In this document: positions 1 through 8,533 of the stretch, piece after piece
Position numbering within the stretch: position 1 is the first letter of the stretch
Layout: each line of letters opens with the position of its first letter
Source of the DNA: Vibrio sp. HDW18
Lineage (GTDB): Bacteria > Pseudomonadota > Gammaproteobacteria > Enterobacterales > Vibrionaceae
Length of the DNA stretch: 64,000 nucleotides
Assembly (NCBI RefSeq): GCF_011306175.1
Contig: NZ_CP049913.1
Span: 1,488,001-1,552,000 of the forward strand
Direction of reading: 5' to 3'
Notes under the pieces: generated by a model
Database searches by the model: none
What the model was told of the DNA's origin: nothing
What the model saw: only the letters and a program-made list of their open reading frames with translations
Made by a program: the position numbers and the translations under genes

Positions 1-420
1 TTGGAAAATGGGCTATTAGATAAGTTTGCTGTGATTAATTATGAGGATAATTTATCGATAGATAATTATTCATGTATAGAGTATCGAGTTCTATATCAAA
101 TCATATGTTTAATTGCAATAATTAATACGACGGGTGGTAATTGTTCATACCTAATGAATGAAATTCCAATGTTTGATCGAAGAAAGGTTTTAGCATTATA
201 TTCACAAATGCTAGCTAAACGAACGCTTAAACTTGATGTCGCTGTTTCATATAATCAAATAATTATATGGTGTTATCAACATCAGCTGATCTCGGAACTT
301 GAAGCGAATAGATTAGTTAGCAATAGTAATTTTAATTTTGATAAGACGATAGAAATTGATTGCCTTAATGAAATTATATTAACTAAAGGTTTAGAAAACT
401 ATGTTAAAGACTATATCTGA
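1..420 (+). CDS. T3SS operon protein, possibly OrgA/MxiK (SctK)-like, 5' end uncertain
   Basis: Encodes 139 residues beginning with a TTG at the very first base, so the true start may lie outside the window. There is no signal peptide or membrane segment; the protein is predicted soluble. I do not recognise it by sequence. Its position directly before a coiled-coil stator-like gene and the secretin suggests the SctK (OrgA/MxiK) sorting-platform adaptor, since SPI-1 has orgA-orgB in that order. That is inference from synteny only. Its stop overlaps the next ATG by 20 bases, so it is translationally coupled to the operon. Confidence 0.45.
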   Translation: MENGLLDKFAVINYEDNLSIDNYSCIEYRVLYQIICLIAIINTTGGNCSYLMNEIPMFDRRKVLALYSQMLAKRTLKLDVAVSYNQIIIWCYQHQLISELEANRLVSNSNFNFDKTIEIDCLNEIILTKGLENYVKDYI

Positions 421-946
421 TCAAGACTTTGAAAGTGACAAAGTAACTATCGAATTGTATAAATCTTATATTAAAGTTGTCGATATGGGATTGAATGCTC
501 TATTAAAAAAAGAAAGGGCACAGCTTGATTCGGAAAGAGACTTTATAATAAATTTTTATAATGAACTTTCAAAAAAATTAGTATGTGAGATTGTCAATGA
601 AACTTGTATTAAAATTGAAGAGTCATTGAGAGATATCACGGTTGATTTTGAATGTAATGCCGAATTTATTAAAAGCCTTTTGATGAAAGATATCGATACC
701 GGAGCATCCATCAGTGATATAGTTTGTCGAACAAGTTCAAAAAACATTTTAGAAATTATTGGTAAAAAACTAAATGTAATTTATGATGAAACTATTGATG
801 ATCGAGTATTTGATATTTCGTTTCGAGGCATAAATAAAACAATAGACATCGAATGTCTTGAAAATGATATAGTTAGGGAGTTAAGGGTTTGCAAACAAAA
901 AAATTTAGCTACCCTAGAACATGTCAAAATGAAAAAACCACACTAG
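401..946 (+). CDS. sctL: Putative T3SS stator protein, SctL (OrgB/MxiN/YscL)-like
   Basis: Encodes 181 residues. A charged helical stretch at about residues 33-75 (rich in K, E, R and L) resembles the amphipathic coiled coil of SctL proteins, which dimerise, regulate the SctN ATPase and connect it to the SctQ cytoplasmic pods. No membrane segment or signal peptide. It starts at ATG 401 inside the end of the previous gene, after an AAAGGT-like ribosome site. The family usually has about 200-230 residues, so this protein is slightly short; the next small ORF overlaps its 3' end in another frame. Assignment rests on size, helical character and position, not on a clear motif. Confidence 0.5.
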   Translation: MLKTISDQDFESDKVTIELYKSYIKVVDMGLNALLKKERAQLDSERDFIINFYNELSKKLVCEIVNETCIKIEESLRDITVDFECNAEFIKSLLMKDIDTGASISDIVCRTSSKNILEIIGKKLNVIYDETIDDRVFDISFRGINKTIDIECLENDIVRELRVCKQKNLATLEHVKMKKPH

Positions 947-1089
947 GATTATATTTAAAGTATTCTGGAGGTCTTCTGATTGATATTTATCGAAGTGAAG
1001 ATGAAATTTCGCTAGAAGTTTCTGGAGATTTGAACTTAATGTCTGAATTTATAATGGATTTGACGGTTAACATATGCTACGTAAGATAA
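889..1089 (+). CDS. Small overlapping ORF before the secretin gene
   Basis: Encodes 66 residues from a TTG preceded by a purine-rich AGGGAGTTAAGGG ribosome site. It overlaps the previous gene by 58 bases and the secretin by 16 bases, and fills what would otherwise be a gap in an operon with none. No recognised domain. It could be a real small T3SS component, or the displaced C-terminus of the SctL-like gene, which ends early for its family. A single frame change between the two would give a protein of more usual SctL length. I cannot decide between these. Confidence 0.4.
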   Translation: MQTKKFSYPRTCQNEKTTLGLYLKYSGGLLIDIYRSEDEISLEVSGDLNLMSEFIMDLTVNICYVR

Positions 1090-2543
1090 GTAAGAATGCT
1101 GCGTTAATTTTGTGTTTATTGAGTTTTAACGTTTCGTCTGCCGTTATAAGTCTACGAGATAGTAAGGTCAGTAATTTTTTTGATGCAGTTTCTATTGAAA
1201 TTGGTCGTCCAGTTATTCTAAGTAATAAGTCTGAAGGGTTTAAATTGTCAGGCGATATCGATATAAGTAATCCTTTAAGTGCAATCAATGATGTTGCAAA
1301 TAAGTTGAACTTTATATGGTATGATAATGGCTATGCTATATATATCTATTCATCTAGTGAAATAAAAAATGAATTTTATTCTATAGAGTCATTGGATGAT
1401 TTTAATCAAATAAAGAAACATTTGGTCATGACCGGGTTATTTGATGATAAATATGAGCTTAGATATACTCAAGGTGCGGTTTTTATATCTGGACCTCCTA
1501 GCTATGTATCGATCGTTCGAGACACAATTTTAGCTTATTATAATAGCTTAAAAGATAAAAAGGTTAGTCCTGATGCTTTTGTTGTTAAGTCGTTTCGTCT
1601 TAACAATCGTTTTGTTAGCGATATGAAATATATTGTAAGAGGAAATGAGAAAGTTATAAAGGGTGTTGCGAGTGTAATCAGAGAAATTTATGACTCAGGA
1701 AAATTTTCGGCTAAGGTTGAGATTGTTGAAGATTACTTAAACAACACCTTATATGCCAAAGGGTTAGCTAAAGATCTAGTCGATCTAGATGATATTATTA
1801 AAAATGTTGATATAGCAAGAGAACAAATTCAAATATCATTATGGATTATTGACGTGGATTCAAACCAAGTTAATCAGCTAGGAACAAAATTGGCTGGACA
1901 ATTCAATAGTGATTTTCTTGATGCGAGCTTAAATGCTACATCGAATATAATTTTAACCCAAGAAAATAGCTTTAAGTTTGTTGCTTCTATTGCAGCTCTT
2001 GAGGAGAATAAAAAAGCTAAAATCTTGTCGAAACCAGTTTTATTGACACAAAACAACACACCGGCAGTGATAGACACAAATGAGACGGTTTATGTAAGAC
2101 TATTAGGTGAAAATGAAGTTTCATTGCAAGCAATCACATATGGGACTATCTTGAGTGTAAGCCCAAGGATTAAGAGTAACTATAGTGAAAATAGCTCTGA
2201 AATTGAAATGATGGTTGACATTGAAGATGGTAATCAGACTGGTATTGATATCGATGGAATCCCCAACATTCGTAGAAGTGTTATATCTACTATAGGTAGG
2301 ATTAAAAATAATGAATCATTATTATTAGGTGGTTTTATCAGATCTGAAAATAGTGAAAATATACAAGGTATTCCATTTTTAAAAGATATTCCTATCATTA
2401 AATATATTTTTTCTTATAAAGTTAAAAACGAATCTAATGTTATGAGATTGTTTCTTATTGAGCCTAAGATAGTTAGTGATAGACAAGAGTTTATTGATAT
2501 TGAAGCTCTGATTAGTCAGACATATAAATCATTAAATAGGTAA
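1074..2543 (+). CDS. sctC: T3SS outer-membrane secretin SctC (InvG/MxiD type)
   Basis: Encodes 489 residues. A signal peptide (basic MLRKISK, hydrophobic core, SSA cleavage region) leads into N0/N1-type ring domains. The C-terminal half (about residues 240-470) is a typical secretin: a KPVLLTQNN-type strand near residue 318, an IPNIRRS strand, and the family signature LLLGGFIRSENSENIQGIPF before the final transmembrane region. Secretins form the 12- to 16-fold outer-membrane channel of the needle complex. It is shorter than InvG (about 560 residues). No pilotin gene is visible in the window. It is the first gene of the conserved order sctC-W-V. Confidence 0.93.
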   Translation: MLRKISKNAALILCLLSFNVSSAVISLRDSKVSNFFDAVSIEIGRPVILSNKSEGFKLSGDIDISNPLSAINDVANKLNFIWYDNGYAIYIYSSSEIKNEFYSIESLDDFNQIKKHLVMTGLFDDKYELRYTQGAVFISGPPSYVSIVRDTILAYYNSLKDKKVSPDAFVVKSFRLNNRFVSDMKYIVRGNEKVIKGVASVIREIYDSGKFSAKVEIVEDYLNNTLYAKGLAKDLVDLDDIIKNVDIAREQIQISLWIIDVDSNQVNQLGTKLAGQFNSDFLDASLNATSNIILTQENSFKFVASIAALEENKKAKILSKPVLLTQNNTPAVIDTNETVYVRLLGENEVSLQAITYGTILSVSPRIKSNYSENSSEIEMMVDIEDGNQTGIDIDGIPNIRRSVISTIGRIKNNESLLLGGFIRSENSENIQGIPFLKDIPIIKYIFSYKVKNESNVMRLFLIEPKIVSDRQEFIDIEALISQTYKSLNR

Positions 2544-2549
2544 TAATAA

Positions 2550-3491
2550 ATGTTATCACCAATATCTAGACTTTCAATGCTTCAGTCTGTTAACGAAAAG
2601 CAACCAAGTTCTCAAGCTAGCAACAAAACTGTAATGCAAAACTTGACGGATGCTCTAGAAGAGTTATCCATGTCAAGAACTTTATTTGATAAAAAGGATA
2701 AAGACCTTAAGAATAAAGGATTAAGTAGTTTTATTGAAAGTAATCAAGAATTAAAAGATATCGTATCTAAAATAAAAAAAATAGAGAATATAAAGTGGGA
2801 GGATATCGAGGTTGCGTATAATAAAATCAGTTCTGAAATTGGGAAATATCAAATATTAAGACATCTACTAACACTGGATAACTTAAGTGCTGACATAATA
2901 ATCTTAATTAATAAAAAGCTTAATGAACTCAAGAAAAAAAGAAAAAAAATTAGCTCTCTAGATAGATTAGACGATGCTATTACTGATGGAAAGCTTGATG
3001 GTATTAATGGTTTAATGTTGGCTGAGGTTTTTATCAGTTATCTAGAGTATGATGGACATGTTAGTGACTTTACTTATGAACTGTCAAAAAATTATCATGA
3101 ATACAATACCTTGATGAAGGAATTATTTCGTTTGATTGGCTATGAGATTTTTTCAGAAAGCTATAAAAATGAAATGGAAAATTATATTTTTTTAAATGCT
3201 AAAAGGAGAGATATTCAACAAATATCTAGTGTATATGATGATTTGCTAACAGGTAAGTTTACTATTAACACAAATAATATTTCAGTTTCTGATTTTGTAT
3301 ATAAGATATTAAGTAATCTAGAGCTTGAAAAAATAGTTGATGTTTGTGATACCAATGAACTGATAAAGATAAGTAATTACTTTTCAAAGATCCCCAGCGG
3401 GTTGTTTTATAGCCAGACTGATAAGGATTTAGTGATTGCATTTTTTATAGATAAGGTAACCAGAGGATTTCTTGATCGTGGAATTAGATGA
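2550..3491 (+). CDS. sctW: T3SS gatekeeper SctW (InvE/MxiC/SepL type)
   Basis: Encodes 313 residues, soluble and mostly helical, with no signal peptide. Position between secretin and export gate matches invE and mxiC. The composition (many short charged helices) fits the HrpJ/TyeA-like repeat fold of gatekeepers, which hold back effectors until translocators are secreted and host contact occurs. It starts at ATG 2550, six bases after the secretin stop, following TAATAATAA. The length is close to InvE and MxiC (about 355-370), somewhat short. Identification is mainly by synteny, with weak sequence support by eye. Confidence 0.7.
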   Translation: MLSPISRLSMLQSVNEKQPSSQASNKTVMQNLTDALEELSMSRTLFDKKDKDLKNKGLSSFIESNQELKDIVSKIKKIENIKWEDIEVAYNKISSEIGKYQILRHLLTLDNLSADIIILINKKLNELKKKRKKISSLDRLDDAITDGKLDGINGLMLAEVFISYLEYDGHVSDFTYELSKNYHEYNTLMKELFRLIGYEIFSESYKNEMENYIFLNAKRRDIQQISSVYDDLLTGKFTINTNNISVSDFVYKILSNLELEKIVDVCDTNELIKISNYFSKIPSGLFYSQTDKDLVIAFFIDKVTRGFLDRGIR

Positions 3492-3693
3492 CATACTGAT
3501 GGATGATGGGGAGATAATCGAGATTGATGGAGTTTTTATATATAAGAATGACTATGCATATATAATTATAAGTAATTTCTCTTGTAGTGCATTGCCAAGT
3601 GTTAGCTTATATATAAATAATTCATATTATAAATGTTTTACGATAGACTCTCTTTCTGGGTATAGTTTATCAGATTTCAATAAAGGTGATTAG
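3478..3693 (+). CDS. Small protein inserted between gatekeeper and export gate genes
   Basis: Encodes about 71 residues, from GTG 3478 (alternatively TTG 3472) preceded by AGAGG. It overlaps the end of sctW and stops just before sctV. Acidic N-terminus (residues such as ELDDILMDDGE) followed by alternating hydrophobic and polar residues that suggest beta strands. I recognise no family. In SPI-1 and mxi-spa the gatekeeper is followed directly by sctV, so this gene is extra. The tight overlaps on both sides argue that it is really translated. Confidence 0.6.
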   Translation: MELDDILMDDGEIIEIDGVFIYKNDYAYIIISNFSCSALPSVSLYINNSYYKCFTIDSLSGYSLSDFNKGD

Positions 3694-3695
3694 AG

Positions 3696-5732
3696 TTGAA
3701 TTTTATTAAAATCAAAGGTGATATAGCTATAGTCATATTGATGTTTCTGATCATATCAATGCTATTAGTTCCGTTACCCCAATATCTTTTAGACATGCTA
3801 ATCGCATTAAATATAACATTGGCTTTAATGCTATTTCTTTCATCTATCTTCATGAAAGATGTTCTAAGTCTATCTACTTTTCCTGCAATCTTATTGATAA
3901 CGGCATTATTTCGACTTTCATTGTCTATAAGTACCACTCGTGCCATCTTAGTTGATGGTTATGCCGGTGATATTATTGAAACTTTTGGTGATTTTGTTAT
4001 CGCCGGAAATATTGTTGTTGGGATTATTGTATTTAGTATTATAACCATTGTCCAATTTATTGTTATTACTAAGGGTAGTGAACGTGTTGCCGAGGTTTCA
4101 GCTAGATTTTCTCTTGATGGGCTTCCTGGCAAACAGATGAGCATTGATGCTGATGTAAGAGCGGGTAATATTACAGCAGAAGAGGCATTTACTAAACGGT
4201 CTATTCTTGGAAAAGAAACTCATCTTTTCGGTTCGATGGATGGTGCGTTGAAGTTTGTCAAAGGCGATGCAATTGCAGGTATTATTATTATTTTAGTTAA
4301 CATAATTGGCGGTATTGCAATGGGAATGATTAACTATAATATGAGTTTTGCTGCTGCAAGTGAAAAATATACAATATTAACTATTGGTGATGGTCTTGTT
4401 GCCCAGATTCCTGCACTTTTAATCGCAATATCTGCAGGCTTTATTGTTACCAAAGCTGATAGCCAAAATGACAACTTAGGACAAGACATTTTTTCACAGA
4501 TTGTCTCTGATAAGAAAGTATATATCTATATATCAATATTTACCTTTCTACTTTGTTTTATCCCTGGAATGCCGGTTGTCATTTTTTCTATTTTTTCAGT
4601 ATTAAGTATGACTATGTTTCTCTTTTTGAATAAAAAAGACAATCAATCTTTAAAAATGAATGATAATTTTGATGACGTAGATTTTACTGTCGATGATAAT
4701 GCAATCTCAACGGATGTGTTTGATGTTGATAATGCACTGCCAGAAATGGTTGTAATTATGCTATTGATGGATATCTCTCATAAGAATAGATTATTAGATC
4801 TGGATTTTCATAATAAATTCAAGTTGCACTTTTTCTACCAAAACGGTTTAACTTTACCTAAAATTCATTATAAATTTATAGAATTAAGTGATAAAAACAT
4901 TGTACATTTATATGTTAACGAAGTTGAAGTATCTAAGGTTACATATTTACCTGAGTTTAGTCGAGTTGTAACCGGTTCTAATCTAGATAGTTTAAATGAT
5001 AGCTTAACGAAAATTTATAATAATGGTGAGGATGAGGTTTGGTGTGAAAATAGTAATAAAGAAACGCTTTTAAACCTAGGACTTGTTAAGCATCTTATTT
5101 CAGCTGAAGAGCATGTTTATATTTCACTTTCTTCTGATTTATTAAAGAATGTAAAGGAATACTTTGGTATTCAAGAGGTTAAAAATTTAATTGATAAAGT
5201 AGAAGCCCATTATCCTGAACTAACGAAGGAGGTTTATCGTGCAGCACCAATACCACGATTGACTGAAATATTACAACGGTTAATTATTGAAAATATATCA
5301 ATACGAAATATAAAGGTAGTTCTTGAAACGGTTGCTCAACTAGGGCAAAAAGAAAAAGATAACCTATTGTTATGTGAGTATATTCGAGGTTCTTTGTCAA
5401 GATATATTAGCGATAAATACAGTGTGGATAATATAATAAATGTAATATTAATTACACCACAGCTAGAAGAGCTTGTTCAGAGTTCAATAAAACAAACGAA
5501 CTCAGGACCGAAGTTGTTATTAAGTCATGAGCAAAAGCAAATGATTTTTGAAAAATTAGATGTTGTTTTAGAACAAACAACACATGTGTCTTCAGATGTT
5601 GTCTTACTTTCTTCAGCTGATATTAGACGATATATCAAGAGTGCAATAGGTAGCCGATATCCAAGATTGGAGGTTTTATCTGTTGATGAAATATATGAAT
5701 CAATTAAACTGAATACAATAGGAGTTGTATAA
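3696..5732 (+). CDS. sctV: T3SS export gate protein SctV (InvA/MxiA, FHIPEP family)
   Basis: Encodes 678 residues from a TTG preceded by AAAGGTGATTAGAG. The N-terminal third (to about residue 315) carries multiple hydrophobic segments and the FHIPEP landmarks: RLSLSISTTRAILVDGYAG, FVVITKGSERVAEVSARF-like text and the conserved cytoplasmic loop with LPGKQMSIDADVRAG. The rest is the cytoplasmic nonameric ring domain that receives chaperone-substrate complexes (PRLTEILQRLIIENISIRN is typical). SctV forms the inner-membrane gate that uses the proton-motive force. Length matches InvA and MxiA (about 685). Its stop overlaps the chaperone ATG by one base. Confidence 0.97.
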   Translation: MNFIKIKGDIAIVILMFLIISMLLVPLPQYLLDMLIALNITLALMLFLSSIFMKDVLSLSTFPAILLITALFRLSLSISTTRAILVDGYAGDIIETFGDFVIAGNIVVGIIVFSIITIVQFIVITKGSERVAEVSARFSLDGLPGKQMSIDADVRAGNITAEEAFTKRSILGKETHLFGSMDGALKFVKGDAIAGIIIILVNIIGGIAMGMINYNMSFAAASEKYTILTIGDGLVAQIPALLIAISAGFIVTKADSQNDNLGQDIFSQIVSDKKVYIYISIFTFLLCFIPGMPVVIFSIFSVLSMTMFLFLNKKDNQSLKMNDNFDDVDFTVDDNAISTDVFDVDNALPEMVVIMLLMDISHKNRLLDLDFHNKFKLHFFYQNGLTLPKIHYKFIELSDKNIVHLYVNEVEVSKVTYLPEFSRVVTGSNLDSLNDSLTKIYNNGEDEVWCENSNKETLLNLGLVKHLISAEEHVYISLSSDLLKNVKEYFGIQEVKNLIDKVEAHYPELTKEVYRAAPIPRLTEILQRLIIENISIRNIKVVLETVAQLGQKEKDNLLLCEYIRGSLSRYISDKYSVDNIINVILITPQLEELVQSSIKQTNSGPKLLLSHEQKQMIFEKLDVVLEQTTHVSSDVVLLSSADIRRYIKSAIGSRYPRLEVLSVDEIYESIKLNTIGVV

Positions 5733-6127
5733 TGTTAAGTAAAGAGTTACTAAAACAGACACTAATTAAAATGGGCGTTAACGAACAGTTAATTGAGGAC
5801 TTTGATCTGCATTCGACAGTAGAGTTAGAGCTAAATACTAAATTCTCAATTTTTATTTCAGAAGTAGATGATAATGTTTGGATTTGGTCAAAGTTGAACT
5901 TTATGTCAACATATCATTTTGAAAACTATGCATTTGAAATATTAAAAATTATTAGTGAATTTAAAAGCTTCGTTATTGGTGGCCAATATAGTGTTGGACA
6001 CTATGATGATATCTTTGAACTGAAAGCACTAGCTTCCAAAGATGCACTTATGGATGGTGATAACTTTTCTATATTATTAGAAACATTTTTTAATGATGCG
6101 AAAATGTTAGAAGAGCTTTGTGAATGA
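5732..6127 (+). CDS. T3SS class I chaperone, InvB/Spa15-type
   Basis: Encodes 131 residues, small and acidic, fitting class IB chaperones (InvB and Spa15 are 133-135 residues). These form dimers that bind several unrelated effectors and deliver them to the SctN/SctV gate. The position between sctV and sctN is exactly that of invB and spa15. The gene overlaps sctV by one base (TAATG) and sctN by four (ATGA). The minus-strand effector candidates further on lack their own adjacent chaperone genes, so this could serve them; that is inference. Confidence 0.8.
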   Translation: MLSKELLKQTLIKMGVNEQLIEDFDLHSTVELELNTKFSIFISEVDDNVWIWSKLNFMSTYHFENYAFEILKIISEFKSFVIGGQYSVGHYDDIFELKALASKDALMDGDNFSILLETFFNDAKMLEELCE

Positions 6128-7419
6128 GTAGTAGTGTCCTCCAGCGCTGGTATAATGTTGTTGAAATGACAAATAATGTGATTGTCATTGAAACAGATGA
6201 AGCTTTTGTTGGTGAGTTTTGTGTAATTAGAATTAATAAAAATAAAAAGATATCTGGTGAGGTTATTTCATTTAAAAATAACCTAGCTTCGATATGTTTA
6301 TTAGATGATGGTAAAGGTATCTCTAGTTCAACTAAAGTTGCACTAACGGGTAAGGTAAGAAGCATTGATATTACTCCATCTATACTAGGTAGTGTTATTG
6401 ATGCTAACTTTAACATCATTACTAGGTTTGGATCTTCCGAGCAATTATTTATAAATACTTCACAAAGTTATCGAGAGGTTTCATCTGATGGAGTCTCTCC
6501 TTTAATACGATCTATTATTGATAAAAAGTGTATTACTGGAATTAAAGCAATTGATAGCTTACTTACTGTTGGTATTGGACAAAGAATAGGTATTTTTGCC
6601 CCTGCGGGTACTGGTAAGACAACACTACTAGTTTCTTTACTAAATGGTATAGAATCAGATATATATATATTGATATTGGTTGGGGAGCGAGGAAGAGAAG
6701 TCAATGAATTTATCTATTCTCTAATTCCAAATGAAATTAAGAATAAATGTATTGTGGTTTACTCAACATCAGATCAGTCTTCTATCTTAAGAAGAAATGC
6801 TGCATTAATTGGCATGACGATATCTGAATATTTTAGAGATGCTGGTTTTAATGTATTAGTTCTTTTTGACTCTATTACACGATATGCTAGGGCTCTACGT
6901 GAAATAGCTTTAGATGGTGGAGAGCACTCAAATGATAAATATCCATCATCGGTATATTCGAATATACCGAAAATTCTAGAAAGAGCTGGAAAAACAAAAA
7001 ATGGTTCAATAACTGCTTTCTATACAATTCTACTAGAATCTGAAGATGACGATGATCCATTAGGTAATGAAGTGAAATCTATTATAGATGGGCATTTTTA
7101 TTTAACTAATAAGTTATCGTCAAAAAATCATTATCCTGCAATAGATGTGTTGTCTAGTAAAAGCAGATTATTCGAAAGTCTTGTTTCAGATGATTTTAAA
7201 AGAGATGCATCTTTAATCAGAAATGCTTTATCTAAGTATCAAGAACTAGAGTTTTTAATTGATATTGGTGAATATAAAGCAGGTGTAAACAGAAAAAATG
7301 ACAAGATTGTTGAAAATATAGATGAAATAAATTCGTTTTTAACTCAGGCTAATGATGAGTTTTTTAGTGAGAATGAATTAAATGAAAAAATGCAAATCAT
7401 TACATCAAAACTTACATAA
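6124..7419 (+). CDS. sctN: T3SS ATPase SctN (InvC/Spa47 type)
   Basis: Encodes 431 residues, the usual length. Belongs to the F1-like hexameric ATPase family. The Walker A motif APAGTGKTTL lies at residues 159-168, followed by LVGERGREVNEF, the Walker B region VLVLFDSITRYARALREIAL, and the ILLESEDDDDPLGNEV motif typical of secretion ATPases. SctN strips chaperones from substrates and unfolds them at the base of the injectisome. The C-terminal 38 bases overlap the start of sctO in another frame. Confidence 0.97.
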   Translation: MSSSVLQRWYNVVEMTNNVIVIETDEAFVGEFCVIRINKNKKISGEVISFKNNLASICLLDDGKGISSSTKVALTGKVRSIDITPSILGSVIDANFNIITRFGSSEQLFINTSQSYREVSSDGVSPLIRSIIDKKCITGIKAIDSLLTVGIGQRIGIFAPAGTGKTTLLVSLLNGIESDIYILILVGERGREVNEFIYSLIPNEIKNKCIVVYSTSDQSSILRRNAALIGMTISEYFRDAGFNVLVLFDSITRYARALREIALDGGEHSNDKYPSSVYSNIPKILERAGKTKNGSITAFYTILLESEDDDDPLGNEVKSIIDGHFYLTNKLSSKNHYPAIDVLSSKSRLFESLVSDDFKRDASLIRNALSKYQELEFLIDIGEYKAGVNRKNDKIVENIDEINSFLTQANDEFFSENELNEKMQIITSKLT

Positions 7420-7776
7420 AATAATCAATCTGTATAGCGTAAGAATAGATAGCTTGCAACAAGATATTTTTAATAAGATCAATGTTCTTAACCAAAGAGA
7501 GTATAATTTAATTTTAAAAAAAAGGATCGGGAAGAAATTGCTAATTTGAATGTGTCTGACTTAGTTAGTAAGGTTAAAGATATAAATCAATATTATAAAA
7601 TGAGATCCGACATTTCATTTTGGTTAAAAAAAAAGCAGTTGATTGATGTTGATATCATAGGGTTGGAATCTGAGATAAAAAAACATAAACAAGAATTACT
7701 TGAAATGGAAAATCAAATAAAGATTGTAAAGAAAAAAGAATATAAAATGAAGGCGGTACTTGATGAATTATATTGA
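7382..7776 (+). CDS. sctO: T3SS stalk protein SctO (InvI/Spa13 type), split by an A8 tract
   Basis: Two ORFs together make one SctO-sized product. The first runs from ATG 7382 and stops at 7547-7549 after 55 codons. The second, in the next frame, runs to 7776. Adding one A at the A8 run (7516-7523) joins them into about 131 residues of continuous, very charged coiled coil, as expected for the SctO stalk that links SctN and SctV (InvI about 147, Spa13 about 112 residues). The gene sits between sctN and sctP, as expected. Options are transcriptional slippage making the full protein, a true frameshift, or a sequencing error. Without the join neither part has SctO length. Confidence 0.75.
7516..7523 (+). 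promoter_or_regulatory. A8 slippage tract within sctO
   Basis: Run of eight A bases (TTTT then A8 then GGATCGG) exactly where the reading frame of sctO must change by one base. Homopolymers of this length are known sites of RNA polymerase slippage, and slippage is reported for Shigella T3SS genes of the mxi-spa locus, including spa13 as I recall. Confidence 0.6.
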
Positions 7777-8530
7777 TAATAAAAGTATGTTTTCTGCTAA
7801 TGTAGATATGTCAAAGACTGATATCTTGATACAAGAAAAGGAACAGGAACCATCAGAACTTGAGAGTTATAATAGCTCAATAGAGGATGCTGATTTTGTT
7901 AATTTGATTGTGTCAGAGATGAAGAAAAATTGGAAATTAGGAAACGGTGACTTTGCCGAAGTACTTAACAATCTATCCTTGGTATCAAAGAATGAACTAG
8001 TATCGAAATCAGCTAATACACTTAATGTGATGACTGAAATAGATTCTTTACCGGTAGATTTGAAGGATTCAGCTACAAATGATCAAGATGTTGAAGTAAT
8101 AAGAAAGCAAAATAGTGAATCATCTATAGACCAATCAAGTAAAATCATTTCTAATCCAGTAAGTGTTAATGTGACTACTTTAAGTACTGATGCAAATATC
8201 TTAAATAAAGATGGTGTAGATGTTAGCTTTATAAATAAAACCACATTGGAATTCACTACAGTAGAAGCATCCAGTAAAATTCAGAATTTTAATTCTCAAT
8301 TAGTTAATGATAAAGTGATTTTATCAGCAGATATTAAAATTGAAAATGAAAGTGTCACTGTCTCCACTAGGAGTGGAACTCTTGGAATAAAGGGAGAGTC
8401 TTTGTTTGTGAATGGACATGATGACTTCATAAGTAGTGCTAAAGAATACTTAAGTTTTAGTGACAATAAAGGATCAAAGGATAATAAGCAAAACAACCAT
8501 CAAGATGAATCTGATGAAAAGGAACTATAA
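7763..8530 (+). CDS. sctP: T3SS needle-length regulator SctP (InvJ/Spa32 type)
   Basis: Encodes 255 residues from ATG 7763, six bases after AAGGCGG; it overlaps the end of sctO. Low-complexity, Ser/Asn/Asp-rich, without signal peptide or membrane segment. The C-terminal part (about residues 175-235) has alternating strands typical of the substrate-specificity-switch domain. SctP proteins are secreted rulers that switch export from needle subunits to translocators. They diverge strongly in sequence, so the call relies on position between sctO and sctQ, size (Spa32 is 292) and composition. Confidence 0.75.
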   Translation: MNYIDNKSMFSANVDMSKTDILIQEKEQEPSELESYNSSIEDADFVNLIVSEMKKNWKLGNGDFAEVLNNLSLVSKNELVSKSANTLNVMTEIDSLPVDLKDSATNDQDVEVIRKQNSESSIDQSSKIISNPVSVNVTTLSTDANILNKDGVDVSFINKTTLEFTTVEASSKIQNFNSQLVNDKVILSADIKIENESVTVSTRSGTLGIKGESLFVNGHDDFISSAKEYLSFSDNKGSKDNKQNNHQDESDEKEL

Positions 8531-8533
8531 TAA

